Made by a program: the position numbers and the translations under genes | In this document: positions 47,501-59,500 of the stretch, piece after piece | Numbering within the stretch: position 1 is the first letter of the stretch | How the letters are laid out: every line of letters begins with the position of its first letter | Notes under the pieces: generated by a model | What the model was told of the DNA's origin: nothing | Seen by the model: only the letters and a program-made list of their open reading frames with translations | Database searches by the model: none | Source: Cristatella mucedo | Taxonomy: Eukaryota > Bryozoa > Phylactolaemata > Cristatellidae | DNA: 64,000 bases | Direction: 5' to 3' | Assembly (NCBI GenBank): GCA_009760855.2 | Contig: WPIO01000009.1 | Location: 3,776,001-3,840,000, forward strand

Positions 47501-50500
47501 CGCAGATCGCGAGGCAGCTGGGTAAGGGGGTTTCGGGGTTGCAGGCAACTGGGGTTGCAGGGGGCTCTTCAGCCACTAGGACTGCCACCTGTACAGGATG
47601 CATGCAAGGAGCACCAACCAGCCTACGACCAGGGTACACCTACTGATAGAACAGCACACGAACCGCCAGTTTCGGCACACGCAGGTGATGCGTTGCATAG
47701 AACCATCTTGTTTTTGGATCGGCCAGCTGCGTCAGCACATTGCAATAGCTATCGGTAGGCTATCACAGATATTGGAAGCTGCCGTGATGAAGGCGCCAAT
47801 CGGTGGTTAATAGGGTGGCCAGTGGGCGATCGGCAATGCAATAGCAATCGCCGTGGATGGGCTAGACGTTCGTCCGTGAGGCTGGGTGAGCTCTTATGCA
47901 GTATAGCATAAGAGCAGAGCAGCGTCAGAACTGCAAGACTGTGTGCCGTCAGCAGGGCAGGGCAAGGCAGAGTCCACCTGGCGAGGTTAATGCCGTAAGC
48001 AGCCAGAAAAGAGATCAAGGCTACCAAGAACCCAACCTGAGCTAGGGGCTTGGGGTGGTCCAAGGGGCCAAACTCCAAGAAGGCATTCTTCGGAGGCTAG
48101 CCAAGGGCCCGGCCGGCAATCACCAAAGGCAGCCTTCGGTAGGCTGCAGGTACATCTAAGGAACACAGCCCAGATCACTGCTGGGCTACGATCAAGCAGG
48201 TGTTGGCACAGTCCCAAACCGACGCCTGCCTCGAGCAGGCTACCGGCAATAAAATTACAGGTCAAGAGGCAGTCAGTGCAGTTCAGCTAGGGATCGCAAA
48301 GTAGGAGGAGGAGGAGCATCCTGATAATAACTGCTGTAGGAGAGATCATATTGTAAACTTCCTGAACGTATCATACAGAAACCTAACGTCTGTCCAATCA
48401 ACCTCACGACGAGCTGCGAGATGCTAAGCAAGGAACGAACCTCATGTGCAAACCTGGTTTTGACGCATTCATTCACACATCGAGTGAGCTGCTACGGATG
48501 AGTCGCACCGGTGAGCCGTCGACGGCCAGATACTGCCAAGCAAGCCGAGTAGGAGTAGGAGCAGGCGTGGAAGAGTACGGGCACAATTGAACAAGTTCCC
48601 GGAAAGCTGCATTGCACGGTGGACCAAACGGTATTTTAAATAATAATAATAATAATAAATGCATTTGTATAGCGCCCTAAGAGAACTTAATCTCTATTCG
48701 GTCACTTTACATATGCCTCGGGCTCGAGCCCACGACCTCGGTAAGACTTTGGTCGGGGCGAGCACCTTAACCGCTGGACCAAACCAGCTCGTGGCAGGAC
48801 TGTGCCCCAACTTTGCAGCATTTACAGCACCATCACTTGGGGGTGGGTGCTGTGTACGAGGCCCCACGTCTGCAGTCACCAAAAACCTTGGCACATGCAA
48901 CGGATTTGGCATCACGGGCAGGAGCAAAGGAAGGAGGCAAATCGTGGAGCCGATTTGACAAATCCATTTGCATGCTCTGTGGATTTCGGTTGCTGCCATG
49001 ATTTCAGCAGTGGCAGCAACAGAACTGGCCTTCGGTGGCAGAGCTGCAACTGCAACGAAGGCCCGGCAGCCACTTTGGGATTTGTCTCCTTGGATTTTCT
49101 GGACTGGCTAGGTAGATTTCCGCCAAGTATCGAACAAGCAATGTCAGCAATACAACGAGGGCACACCGACCACGCGGCTAGCCTCAGAGCACGGCGGCCA
49201 GTTAAGTTGCATCGACACTGGTCAATGTTAGGAGTCGAGATACCCAAGCACTTCTTGAGGCTACGTCATCAGTTTCACTTATAAGGGCCGGAGACTGGCA
49301 GCTGACAGGAAGGACCTAAGTCTCGCAGGCAAGATTCGAGGTCATGCACAGGGAGACAAGTCTGCAGCATTGTAAGGGTTCAGAATACATCAATTTATTG
49401 ATAGAGAAAGCTGCCTACAGAAGGATGGCGGCTAAATTTCCCTATGTCTATATAAGCATATATAGGCAGCAGCAGATGAGTGTTCGTGGTGAACACCCAC
49501 TGCTCCATTTTCATTTGCTGCTATAAATAAAACTTTACGACCTCCTCACTTCTAAGATCTCTCTTGTCGCCAAGCCACGGCCAGAGGCAACTGGGCTAGT
49601 CTCGACTCCGAACTGCTATAAACAGTGTAGACATAGTTGGCTCCATGCCAGTTCCTACTCGATTCACGGGGGGGGGGGGGGGGGGGGCCTTGGCTAAGAA
49701 CGTTCACCAGTGCGCAGGTGCAGCTTGAGACGTCACCGGTGCCAGCTAGCACGCACGCAATCATCTAATGCAGCTACACGCAGTGGCACCACATGCTGAA
49801 GCACCGTCGAAGGGGTGAACGAAGGAGGGGATGAGAGAGGTGCAGGGCAAGGCAGGGGGTGGTGGAGGCGCGGCAAGCCGAACTGCACGTACTTGCTGAC
49901 ATTGTGCGCACGACGACCTCGTCGGTGGGCACACCCTCGCCTATCGAGTTCACGGCAGCCACGCGCACGTAGTAGTCGGTGTAGACGCTGAGGTTCTCCA
50001 ACACCGCACCGGTCGAATTGGTGCTGACGATTTGCTCCTTCGACTGGTCGCGCCAATAATAGTAGACCCTGGAATGAGCCTCGGCGGTCGCCAATGCCTC
50101 CCTACTTGCTGCGCGTTGCATAGCCGTGTTGCCGACGTCTTCCCCGCAGCAGCGGCCTCGCCCGAGCAGCAGCAGCGGCTGCCCGAGTCCGTAGGCCGTT
50201 TGCCGTATGGCTCAGATGCACGCCGATCCAAAGGGCCGACGGATGCCATCTCCTGATCATCATGCCCGACTGAGAATGTGTGGCAGGTGCAGGCCAGGCA
50301 GAAATGGTCAGCTTCTGAGCTCAGCCAGCTCGACCGACACACGCACGCACCCGGAGAGCAACGTGGCAACTGAGATCGATCGGCAACGGTTCGCGAGTTC
50401 GCCCTCGAACAGCAGGGGCAGCGAGAAGCAAGCGCAGAGGCGGCGGCACGCTCGCGGCCGACCCTTACTTGTACACCAGCGAGGCATGGCTGCCGCCGGC

Positions 50501-53500
50501 CGCCTGCGGAGCAGTCCACGACACGCGTATCTCGGTGTGCGACGACGCCACAGCTCTGAACGACGCCGGAGCCGCCGGCACGGCCAGCTCGGGCCGCGTG
50601 CGCATGAGCAGCTCCGCGGCGGCTCTGCTCTGCCGGCCGGCGCCGTTGAGCGTGAACACGCGGAGCTCGTACTGTGTGTCCGGTTTGAGCGACGACCAGG
50701 TGTGGCTCGTCACGGTGATGTTGGCTGCACGCATCCTGTGCGGCGAGGCGACAGAGGAGCACCGAGTGGGTGTGAGAGCCGAGGCGCTGCAGCGCAGGAG
50801 CCGGCGAGCCAGGGAACGAAGAGCGGGTCCAACCGTGTCGTCGTGGAAGTGGCGCGCTCTCTCTCTCTCACTCGCCGAGCGGCCACCACCGTGGTGGAGG
50901 GAGTGCAAGTAGCACACGAGGCCGATGAAGCGCCAGCTGAAGCCACCGAAGGCATCGCAGCAGTAAAAGGAGGCTCGTTTACTTTACTTAATTTTACTTT
51001 GTTTACTTTACTTTTGATTACTGCTCGTTTTAAACAAAGGAGGCTCGAAGTCTGTCCGGAAGTGTTAGCCCCATTGGGCAAGGTGCTCGCTCTTCACGAC
51101 ACAGGTCGTGGGCTCAAATCCTGCAGTGCGAGCGATTCATTTTGCCAACTGCAAGTGGTGGTAACGGCCGTCAAGGCTCTTCTGCTCCGGCGTAAATGAG
51201 GCTGTTGAATAATCAGCCTTGACCTTCAAGCTTAACGTTAATGCCTGGGGCCAGGCGTGTGGCTGGAGCAATGGTGGAACATCCATTTTGGAAAATGGCC
51301 TCTTTGGAAAACCGCCAGGCAGAAAGGCCTCTTTGGAAAACCGCCAGGCAGTATAGGTGACAGCTCAGAGCGCTACCGGTCAGTGGACTGGCACCTCATT
51401 GGACATACACTGGCGCTAGCTACTAGCGGCTGTACGAAGTCTTGTGGACGCCCGCAGCTAGTAAATCGTACTTGCAAGAGCAGTGAAGCCTTTGACCAAG
51501 CTACAGAAAAATAGTGACAGCCGAGTCTAAGGTAGTATAAAGAAACCTTGATCAGCTCAGGACCACGATCGGAATGTGCGCGTAGAAAAACGCCCTCTTG
51601 ACTTCAGAGGACTATGCAGGAGACACGCCCCACTGCCCACACAGCTGCCGGCTCAAGCATACGACCATAAGGGTGCCAGTCAATGGCGTTTTCTAAGAAG
51701 GCATATTTCCTGTGGAATGCTCACCCGGCACGAGCAAAACACCATTTTTAGAAACCGGGAAAAAAGAGGTCGCACTCACCTGGTTGCACACATTCAGAGA
51801 CATGCCAGTATATCTCGTGACCGGGCTGAGCACCCGACTACGCATGCTAGCTCAATCAATCACCGCCAGACAGTCTGCTTATCGAAATGCAGAAGCGTAC
51901 ACGAGTCGAACAACCCGCCCTGAGAAGCAGGGACTGAGTTACAAAACGGAAAGAGCTGGTCCACCGCTGCACAATGTCTACACGCAAACGCCAGCCTACA
52001 CGAGCATTGCAGGGGAGGAAGCAGCAGCAGCAGCAGCAGCGACGATGGCTGCAGCAACGTGGGAACACCGAAAGGGCAGCTGCCAGGCGGCTGCTGCCGC
52101 CGCCTCGCTGCTAACCTGTTGGTGACAGCCTCCTTCACGGTGATGTGGTACCCCGCCACGGGCGCACCGCCATCTTGATCCGGCGGCTGCCACACGAGCG
52201 ACACGGAGCTGGACGTTGTCGCGGCGGCCACCAGACCGGTCGGCGCTGCGGGCAGCTTCTGCTGCTGCTGCTGCTTCCCCGCCGCCGCCACTCCTCCCTC
52301 GGCGGCAGCAGCGGCAGCAGCTGTGGACGATGCGCCGCTGCCGCCGCCTGCTGCTGCTGCCTCGGCAGCTTCGGTCGGGACGGGCTGCTGCTGCTGCTGC
52401 GGAGGCGACGGCTGGGCGGGATCGCCGCCATCGCCGCCGCCGTCACCTGCCAGCACAACGAGCTGCGCCGAGCCGTGAGCGCGGCCGACGTCGCTCTCGG
52501 CCATGCACTGGTAGATGCCCGAGTCTTGCTCCTCCAGGCCCATGATGCGCAGGCCGCGTCCGGCGACGATGTGGAAGTAGTCGCTCGGCAGCAGCTCCTC
52601 CGAGTCCTTGAGCCAGTAGACGCGAGGTGGCGGCACGCCGTAGGCGATGCATTCAAACTCGAAGTCCTCGTCCTTATGCGCCACGGCACTCGCCGGCTTC
52701 CTCACGAGCCTCGGTGGCACTGGTGCGCGACAGATGGGCGCGCGCGAGGGTCGGCTCCAAGAGCTCCAACAGCTGACAAGATGGGGGCAAGCTAAGGGGT
52801 GGGAGGGAGAGGAGGTGGGTAGGTCGAGGGGGGAGGAGGGAGGCACCCGACCCGGCCTGCCACGCTCCAGACAATCAATCGCACAGACGCGGACGGTTTC
52901 GGAATTAGGGGGGCTGTCTCACGAGCGGCGTGCCGTGCGCAAGAAGAGGCAAAGAGACGTGCACCGTGCTGGCGTGGCCACAGCTCCAAGGGCGGCTGCG
53001 ATCGGCGCTCGAGCTTTACCTAGCACGCGAAGCCTTGCATTAGCGTCCACCGAGTCCTTCGAGTTTGACGCTCGGCAGGTGTATGTGCCAGCGTCGTCCT
53101 CTGTTACATTACTAATGCGCAGGCTGCCAGCCCCAACGATACCGATTCGCCCACCAGCTTCACCACTGCAAACAGCAATGCAGCTGTAACTAGCTACACG
53201 TGTGCCACCAGCACACGAGGTGACAGCTGAGAGGAAGGGAGAGGGAGTGACAGAGGAGGGTGGGCAGGGGGACAGGGAGAGGGATGAGAGGGGGGGTGAA
53301 GAAGGGATGGGGAAGACAGAGATGAGAATGAGGCAGGGATGGGAGGGGGATGGGGAGGGAGAAGGGGACGCAGATGGGGATGCAGAGGAGGATGCAGAGG
53401 GGGGTCGCAGAGGTGATCAAAACATTTAGCTATTACTTACGGCTCGACAGTGCTACCGTCTTTGAGCCACACGATGGCAGGCAGCAGTCGTTCGGCTGCC

Positions 53501-56500
53501 ATGCCGACCGCAGCACAGAAAAGGATGGCCGTGCCGCCCTCTCGTACGTCCGTATCCCACGGAGGCATAACAAACTCCGGAGGTGGAAACGAGGCATTCG
53601 CTGAAGCTGCAACGGTCGCATCGTGGCTTCTAAGTTTGGCAGGACGAATGGGTGACTGAGCATTGCATGGCAGTCACTCCCACGAAAAGCATTACTAGAC
53701 AGAGAGATAAAGCAACCGAGCTGGACTGGCAAGAAATACCCAAGCATGCCGAGTACAGAAATACAATCGGAGATACATTAATGAAGTATCAAGTCAGTTT
53801 TTGTATAACAACAGGAGCTAGGCTACCACACAGGTCATGTGCCCCTGCATGCCTCTCTACCCAGCCCCTTACCCAGAGCCAATAAGTGCAAGTCAAGGCC
53901 GGTCACGGTGCAGCCAAAAACCGACGAAAAACCGAGGACCACACGAGGACCCACTAGTGCAGCCCAGCTGTTAAAAGCAATCGACCAGGCTCACACCTAC
54001 TCTCCCCCCCCCCACCGGTCGGTGCCAATCATAGGCATGGGCAAATGGGGCCCTGCCCCCTCCAACCGGCTCAAAAGGGAGAGCTGATCAGCTTGCCATC
54101 CGGCAGGCCCCTCAGCTTTCCTACGATCGACTGTCTTTGTCAAAGGTCAAGGGATAGCTCTCTCTCTCTCTCTCTCTCTCTCCCCTTGGCCTAATCGTGG
54201 CTAGGGTCCCCAGGTGCCAACCGGTGCTTAAGACTGCACAGCACATTCTTATCATTTGCTTGTCCAGCCAACGAAAGGGCCGGCGGCTAGGCAGGACATC
54301 CGAGCCATGAGTGGTGGCATGTTTATGGACTCAGCAGGAGCACAGCCACTTAAGCTACTGCTGCCCAAACAGCTAGGAAGCTCCCCAAAGAGCCATCCTG
54401 CAGGGAGCTGTTGCCACGGTTGGACCCAAGTAATGGCAGGGGCAAAGGTCACAGAAAACTTACCCGGTGGCCTTCTCTGGTAGAGCAGCAGCCACCTGCT
54501 CACCCCGGACGGGTGTGGCAGTTGCTTCGAGATCAGCAAGCTGAAGGCTGTGGGACTGACAGCTGAGAGCTACCAGCAGGCATGAAACTCACTCCCCGGA
54601 AACCGAGCAACTGACAAGCTGGACCAGCTAGAGAGATCCCTCTTCCAGCTGCACGGCTCTGTCCCTCACAGCTGGCTCCGAAGCCGGTGCACATGGTTTG
54701 ACTGACATGCCTTGCCTAGCCTGAAGCCACTTCAACAATGCGACAGTTCGACAATGCAACAGATGGGGGAAGGCTTCCGGGGGGGGGGGGGGTGGTCAGT
54801 TCACCAACTCCACTTCATTCCAGCCCCCCTTGCCAATCCTCTAGTCAACTGTCATCCACTCACAGGAATTCCAAAAGCAATCCCAAATCCGAAACCAATG
54901 AGGTTCACAAGTGCCGCAGCTGCCAGGTGACCATTGGGCCAACATTGGATCATGATCCACATTCTCTTGATGGAGCTAAAAAGCCGAAGGAGAAATGCTT
55001 CATCCAAGAATCGGCAAGGCTTCCCCTAGGGAGTCCACAACTCATGCTTGATCGAGGACTACCCAGCATCAGCACTTCCCACAGCAATGCACCAATGCTA
55101 ACCATGGGCATGCGCTGCATTGCAACAGAAGCTTTCCAGGCATAACTGTAGACGTGTGAAGATCAAGGGTTGGTTTAGCATCTTGCCTTCATAGTGTGCA
55201 GCAAGAGTGCAACGACACGGCCTCCCCCATACGTACCCACGTTGTAGCCAATCAAACGCATTGCCCCTTTCCCAGTAGGCTCCTCTCGGAGCACACTTGC
55301 CAGGCAGGCCAGCTAGGTATAAGCCTAGTGCAGTAATCCCCGACAAAAAAAAGCTATGCAACCTGCAAGAGCACCGGGCTGCAGGGGGCCTCAGGGTGAG
55401 GGCAGAGGTAGGGGGAGGGGAATCGTTGGGCGTTAGATCCCACCGATGCTCCTCGAATGCAGCAGATGGTGCCAGTGACCAGCCGGCAGACAGCATGCCC
55501 CCAAGAGCTATTACGAGCTAGCAGCTGCTTCCGCAGCAGAGGCAGTGGTGGTGGGGCGGGCAGCCCTTCGGCAGCAATCGATGGCCCGAATCTGCCTTGA
55601 ATCACCTAAACGAAGCCAATCGAAAGTGGCTCGACGAACGGCATCCGACAACGGCGCCGGCCGATCGAGCACACGAGCAAGCACCGGCGCCAGCAGCTCA
55701 CTGCTAGCCATCAAGCAACGACGGCACCACACTAGCAGGCGTGCGCATGCAAAGCGAGAGGTGAAGTGAAGAGCAAAGCGAGATCGCAACGACGTCTGCC
55801 CAATCGAGCGAGCAACAATTATCAACGACATCAGCACGAGACGTGCCACCTCGAGTGACAAAAACCAGCAACCAGCCAGCACACCAGACGCGTACACAAC
55901 AAGGACCGATGTGGGCGCAGAGCAGCTACGGAGAGGGCTTACCGTTCAAAGCATCAGCTGGTAAAGACGAATCGAACGGCCATGAGCAACGCATTGCCGG
56001 TGGGCGGGTGAGGAGCGAGAGGAGGCGAGGGATCGTGGCCTCAGGCAGGCGATCGTCAGGCAGCCAAGAGCTGTAGTGCTGCTAGAAGCACGGTGCAGCT
56101 GCTCACCATGGGCAGCGACGATGCTGCAATGATGCTGCGTGCACCATCGCAGCGCATCCTATTGCTCACATCGGCTAGCTGCCAACGACCGACCGGGTGC
56201 GCCAGAAAGGTGGGTACCCCAACGGCCCTGCCCCAGCTGCCCATCGGCATCTACTGAAACTGCGCAAAGAAGAGTGCGCGGATCAAACGGCTCGAAGACA
56301 GGTGGAGAGGCAGACTTAAAAAAAAAGGGCCTGTGAATGCAAACGCTGGCAGACGAATGCCAGGACGCTGCCAGCGCGAACAGCTCTGCTCGCTTGTCGA
56401 CGGGGTATCGATATCATCCGCCGAGACCAAGCTAATTCAGAATGACGCAGTCCCACCGTCCCGGCGTGGACTCTGCTGGTGCAGTTGAAATCGTACTTGT

Positions 56501-59500
56501 CTGGTTATTTTCAATCCGCGTCTAGTGAGGATCAATTCTGATTCACCTCATCTCATCCATCAATTCACCTGTGGAGTCCCTCCAGGTTCATTCCTCAGTC
56601 TGTTGCTATTCTTCATTTATACGGAACCACCGATAACAGTGATTCGGGCACACGGAAAAAGCAATCACTTTTCTGCTGACGATACTCGAAGTCATTCAAA
56701 ACCCGTCAGAATCTGCTGCAGCAGCGACATGTAAACTGAATTATTGCAATGTAGACATTCGATCCTTTGTGTCAGCAAATTTCCATTAACTAAATGACAA
56801 TAAAACATAGTTGCCACTCATTGGAAACCCTAAGCGTTTTCCTAAACTACGTCTCCCACCGTACCGGCATGGGCGTATCTCTACTGACCAAGCGACGGAC
56901 CGAACGAATGCAAGCTGAGGTCGAAGCTGTAGCACCACCTCGAGGGAAGGTGGCCGTGGCGGGAGCATTTGGCAGCGAGGTGGTTGCAGAGCTCACGCAG
57001 CTAAGTGCAATCATAGACGGCTCGGCGAGCAGGGATGGAGCTGGGCGGGGAGGGGGCAGCGGCAGAAGCAGCTCACCTGCTGACGACGGGCTTCGGATGA
57101 GCCGAGCCGGCTCCGACGTGCGAGTGCCGATGGCGGCCGCCGTGATGGCACGGCAACGGTACAGGCCAAAGTCGGACGGCTGCAGAAAGCGTATCTCGAG
57201 CACGCCATCGTCAGGGTAGACTCGCACACGGCCTCCACTGCCACCGCTCGTCACTTCGATGGGCCTGCCGCCACCGCCTCCACCGCCCTCCTTCCACCAC
57301 GTGTACATCGGCACAGGCCTCGCAGAAATCTTGCATGAGAACATGGCCGTGTCGCCAACGTCGAGCGTCAGGCTCCTCGGCTCACGCTCGAACTGTTTGG
57401 ACATGTCTGCAAAGCCACAGAAAGCGCGACTAGTAATGCCACGGGCGAGGCACGCTCACTTCGATGGCAGCGACAGGCACAGGCGACAGGCACGTGCAGG
57501 CTGCGAGCCGAGCCGACCCGAGCCAACGCCATCCTGCACTAGCTAGAGAGCTGGCGACGCCCCTTACTGGCTAGCTCCAGCTTGACCTGAGGTGTGGCGA
57601 TTCGGTAGATGGACCGCGATTCGGCAATCGTCATCTCGGCCACGCAACGGTATAACCCCACGTCGGGTAGCGGGTCGCTCTGGCCGAAGTTCATGATGAG
57701 CAGCGACCCGTTCTCCAGCATGATGCTGCAGCGATTGGGGGGGGCAGGAGGAAGTGCACAAGCCGCTACTGCCGAGCATGCTTCACTGTGCGAAACAGCA
57801 GACAGCTCGGGGAGCAGCTATTCATTCCCTGTGACGATGATGATAGCACTGCTCCGAGGCAGGCAGGGACTAGAGGTGCCCATGCACGCATCCATCGGGC
57901 ATCATCAAACAAACTACGGGGCCATGACAACCAACATTCGGCCAGCAGCAAGCTGCTTCGCAATTGCGCCCACTGACCTCTGGTCTGGGCATGAGAGGCA
58001 GGAGAGCACATGTTAGCTGATTCAATAGCCTCGCTTACGTAGCAGCAGAAGGGCAGTAGTGGCTATCACTGATGCTTGCAGGGGGAAGCACAGAACTGCC
58101 TGCAGCAGGACTCGAACCGACGACAACCTATGTCGTGAACTGTGAGCACCTTACCCCCGAGGCAAGACCCTGTGGCAAGGGCGGGTGCAAGTAAAACAAA
58201 AAAGAAGAGGGCGCCACTGGCAGCCACTGCAGTGGCTACTCTGCTGGGAGGAGGATCTCAGCGGGCGACAAAGCTTCAAAGCTGAGGAGTCTTATTTTTT
58301 ATCCCTAGGCTTGGCAGTCGACCGGCTTCAGCCGGTGCCAATCAGTCGGGCGGCATGGCAAATGAGCTGGCTACGACAGGCAGAAGCGGTGGGCAGACGA
58401 GACAACTAAATGGGCAAACGAGGCATAGCATGCCCCGAAGATGGGCTGCAACAAACTGCGCAGTGTGAATACATTCCAAACAAATTGGCGCCTCCTCGGG
58501 ACCCGAGGCGCGCCGGCACTGCTGGCGGCGGCTCGTCGGCGAACCAGCGGACAATGCATGACAAATATTTTCCAATAAAACACACTGCAAAAAAGGATCA
58601 CAATAGAAGTCAGAAACGTTGACTGGCCACAGTGTGTGCTCGGAGCACCGACACAGAGTTACACGGGCAGCAGTCGTGGTAGCACCGAGACGGCTACAGC
58701 ACTAGGCGGGAGACGAGATGAGAGGGGAGCAGCGCAGACAAGTGGCTCCGAGCACAGACGCACACACCAACGCCGGCACAGTGAAATCGGCTACAAAAAT
58801 GCAAGCAAGATATCCATCACACAGCCGATGGACGGTTGCTGGTGACCTTAACCTTGGGCCACTGGACAAGTGGGCGATCCTTTATGGCCCTCGGCGGCAA
58901 GGTTCGGTGGCAATGGATAGTCGTTCTTCTGTCGCTATATAAAATGAGGCCTCAGGATGAAGCCTCACGGTGGATAGGAGGCTGATGCCATCCGACTTGC
59001 CCCGACGATGCCAAGAAGCCCCGGAAATGAAGGCGATCGACGACTGCCGAGTACGCACTTGGGTGTGGCGGCTTAAGAACAGCTTGTGCGCATCAACTTT
59101 CGAGCCAGGCAGCACGAGTAATTAGTAGGGCAATTTCAGACAGAAAGCAGCTGCCTGTGCACCTCGGCTAGTGTGCTCATTCGGCGCCTCTACGACTTGG
59201 TTGGAGGCGCCTCGAACAGACTTATGAGCCATGGCAGCCGAATTTGCACGGCCCAATGTGCAAGACCCGCCGAGGTCGATTGATCAAGCCTGAAGCTTGT
59301 CTAGCGCAAAGATAGGCTGAGGAAAGCTGGCAGACGCCCCATCGATCGCGTCGGAAGCACCTACCACCCCCTTTTTTGTTACAGCCCATAAGCAGGCCTC
59401 TAGGTAAGCGTTTGGCATTGTGTTCGCACGGCATCGTGCTGCAGATCCTGCCACAGACGATGACAGTCACCAAGATTCGGGCCTCCGGCACGGTTGCTTG

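Larger units (their letters stand above)
46761..49892 (-). other. Receptor intron 8
   Basis: A 3.1-kb intron with a SINE A copy (48640-48793) and a G20 run (49668-49687). The rest, about 46870-48630 and 48800-49660, shows no element I can name and no conserved coding. Confidence 0.7.

Noticed and set aside
50207-51199. 330-aa plus-strand open frame
   Set aside because: Overlaps receptor exon 7 in antisense and runs into a SINE B; a shadow of GC-rich coding DNA.
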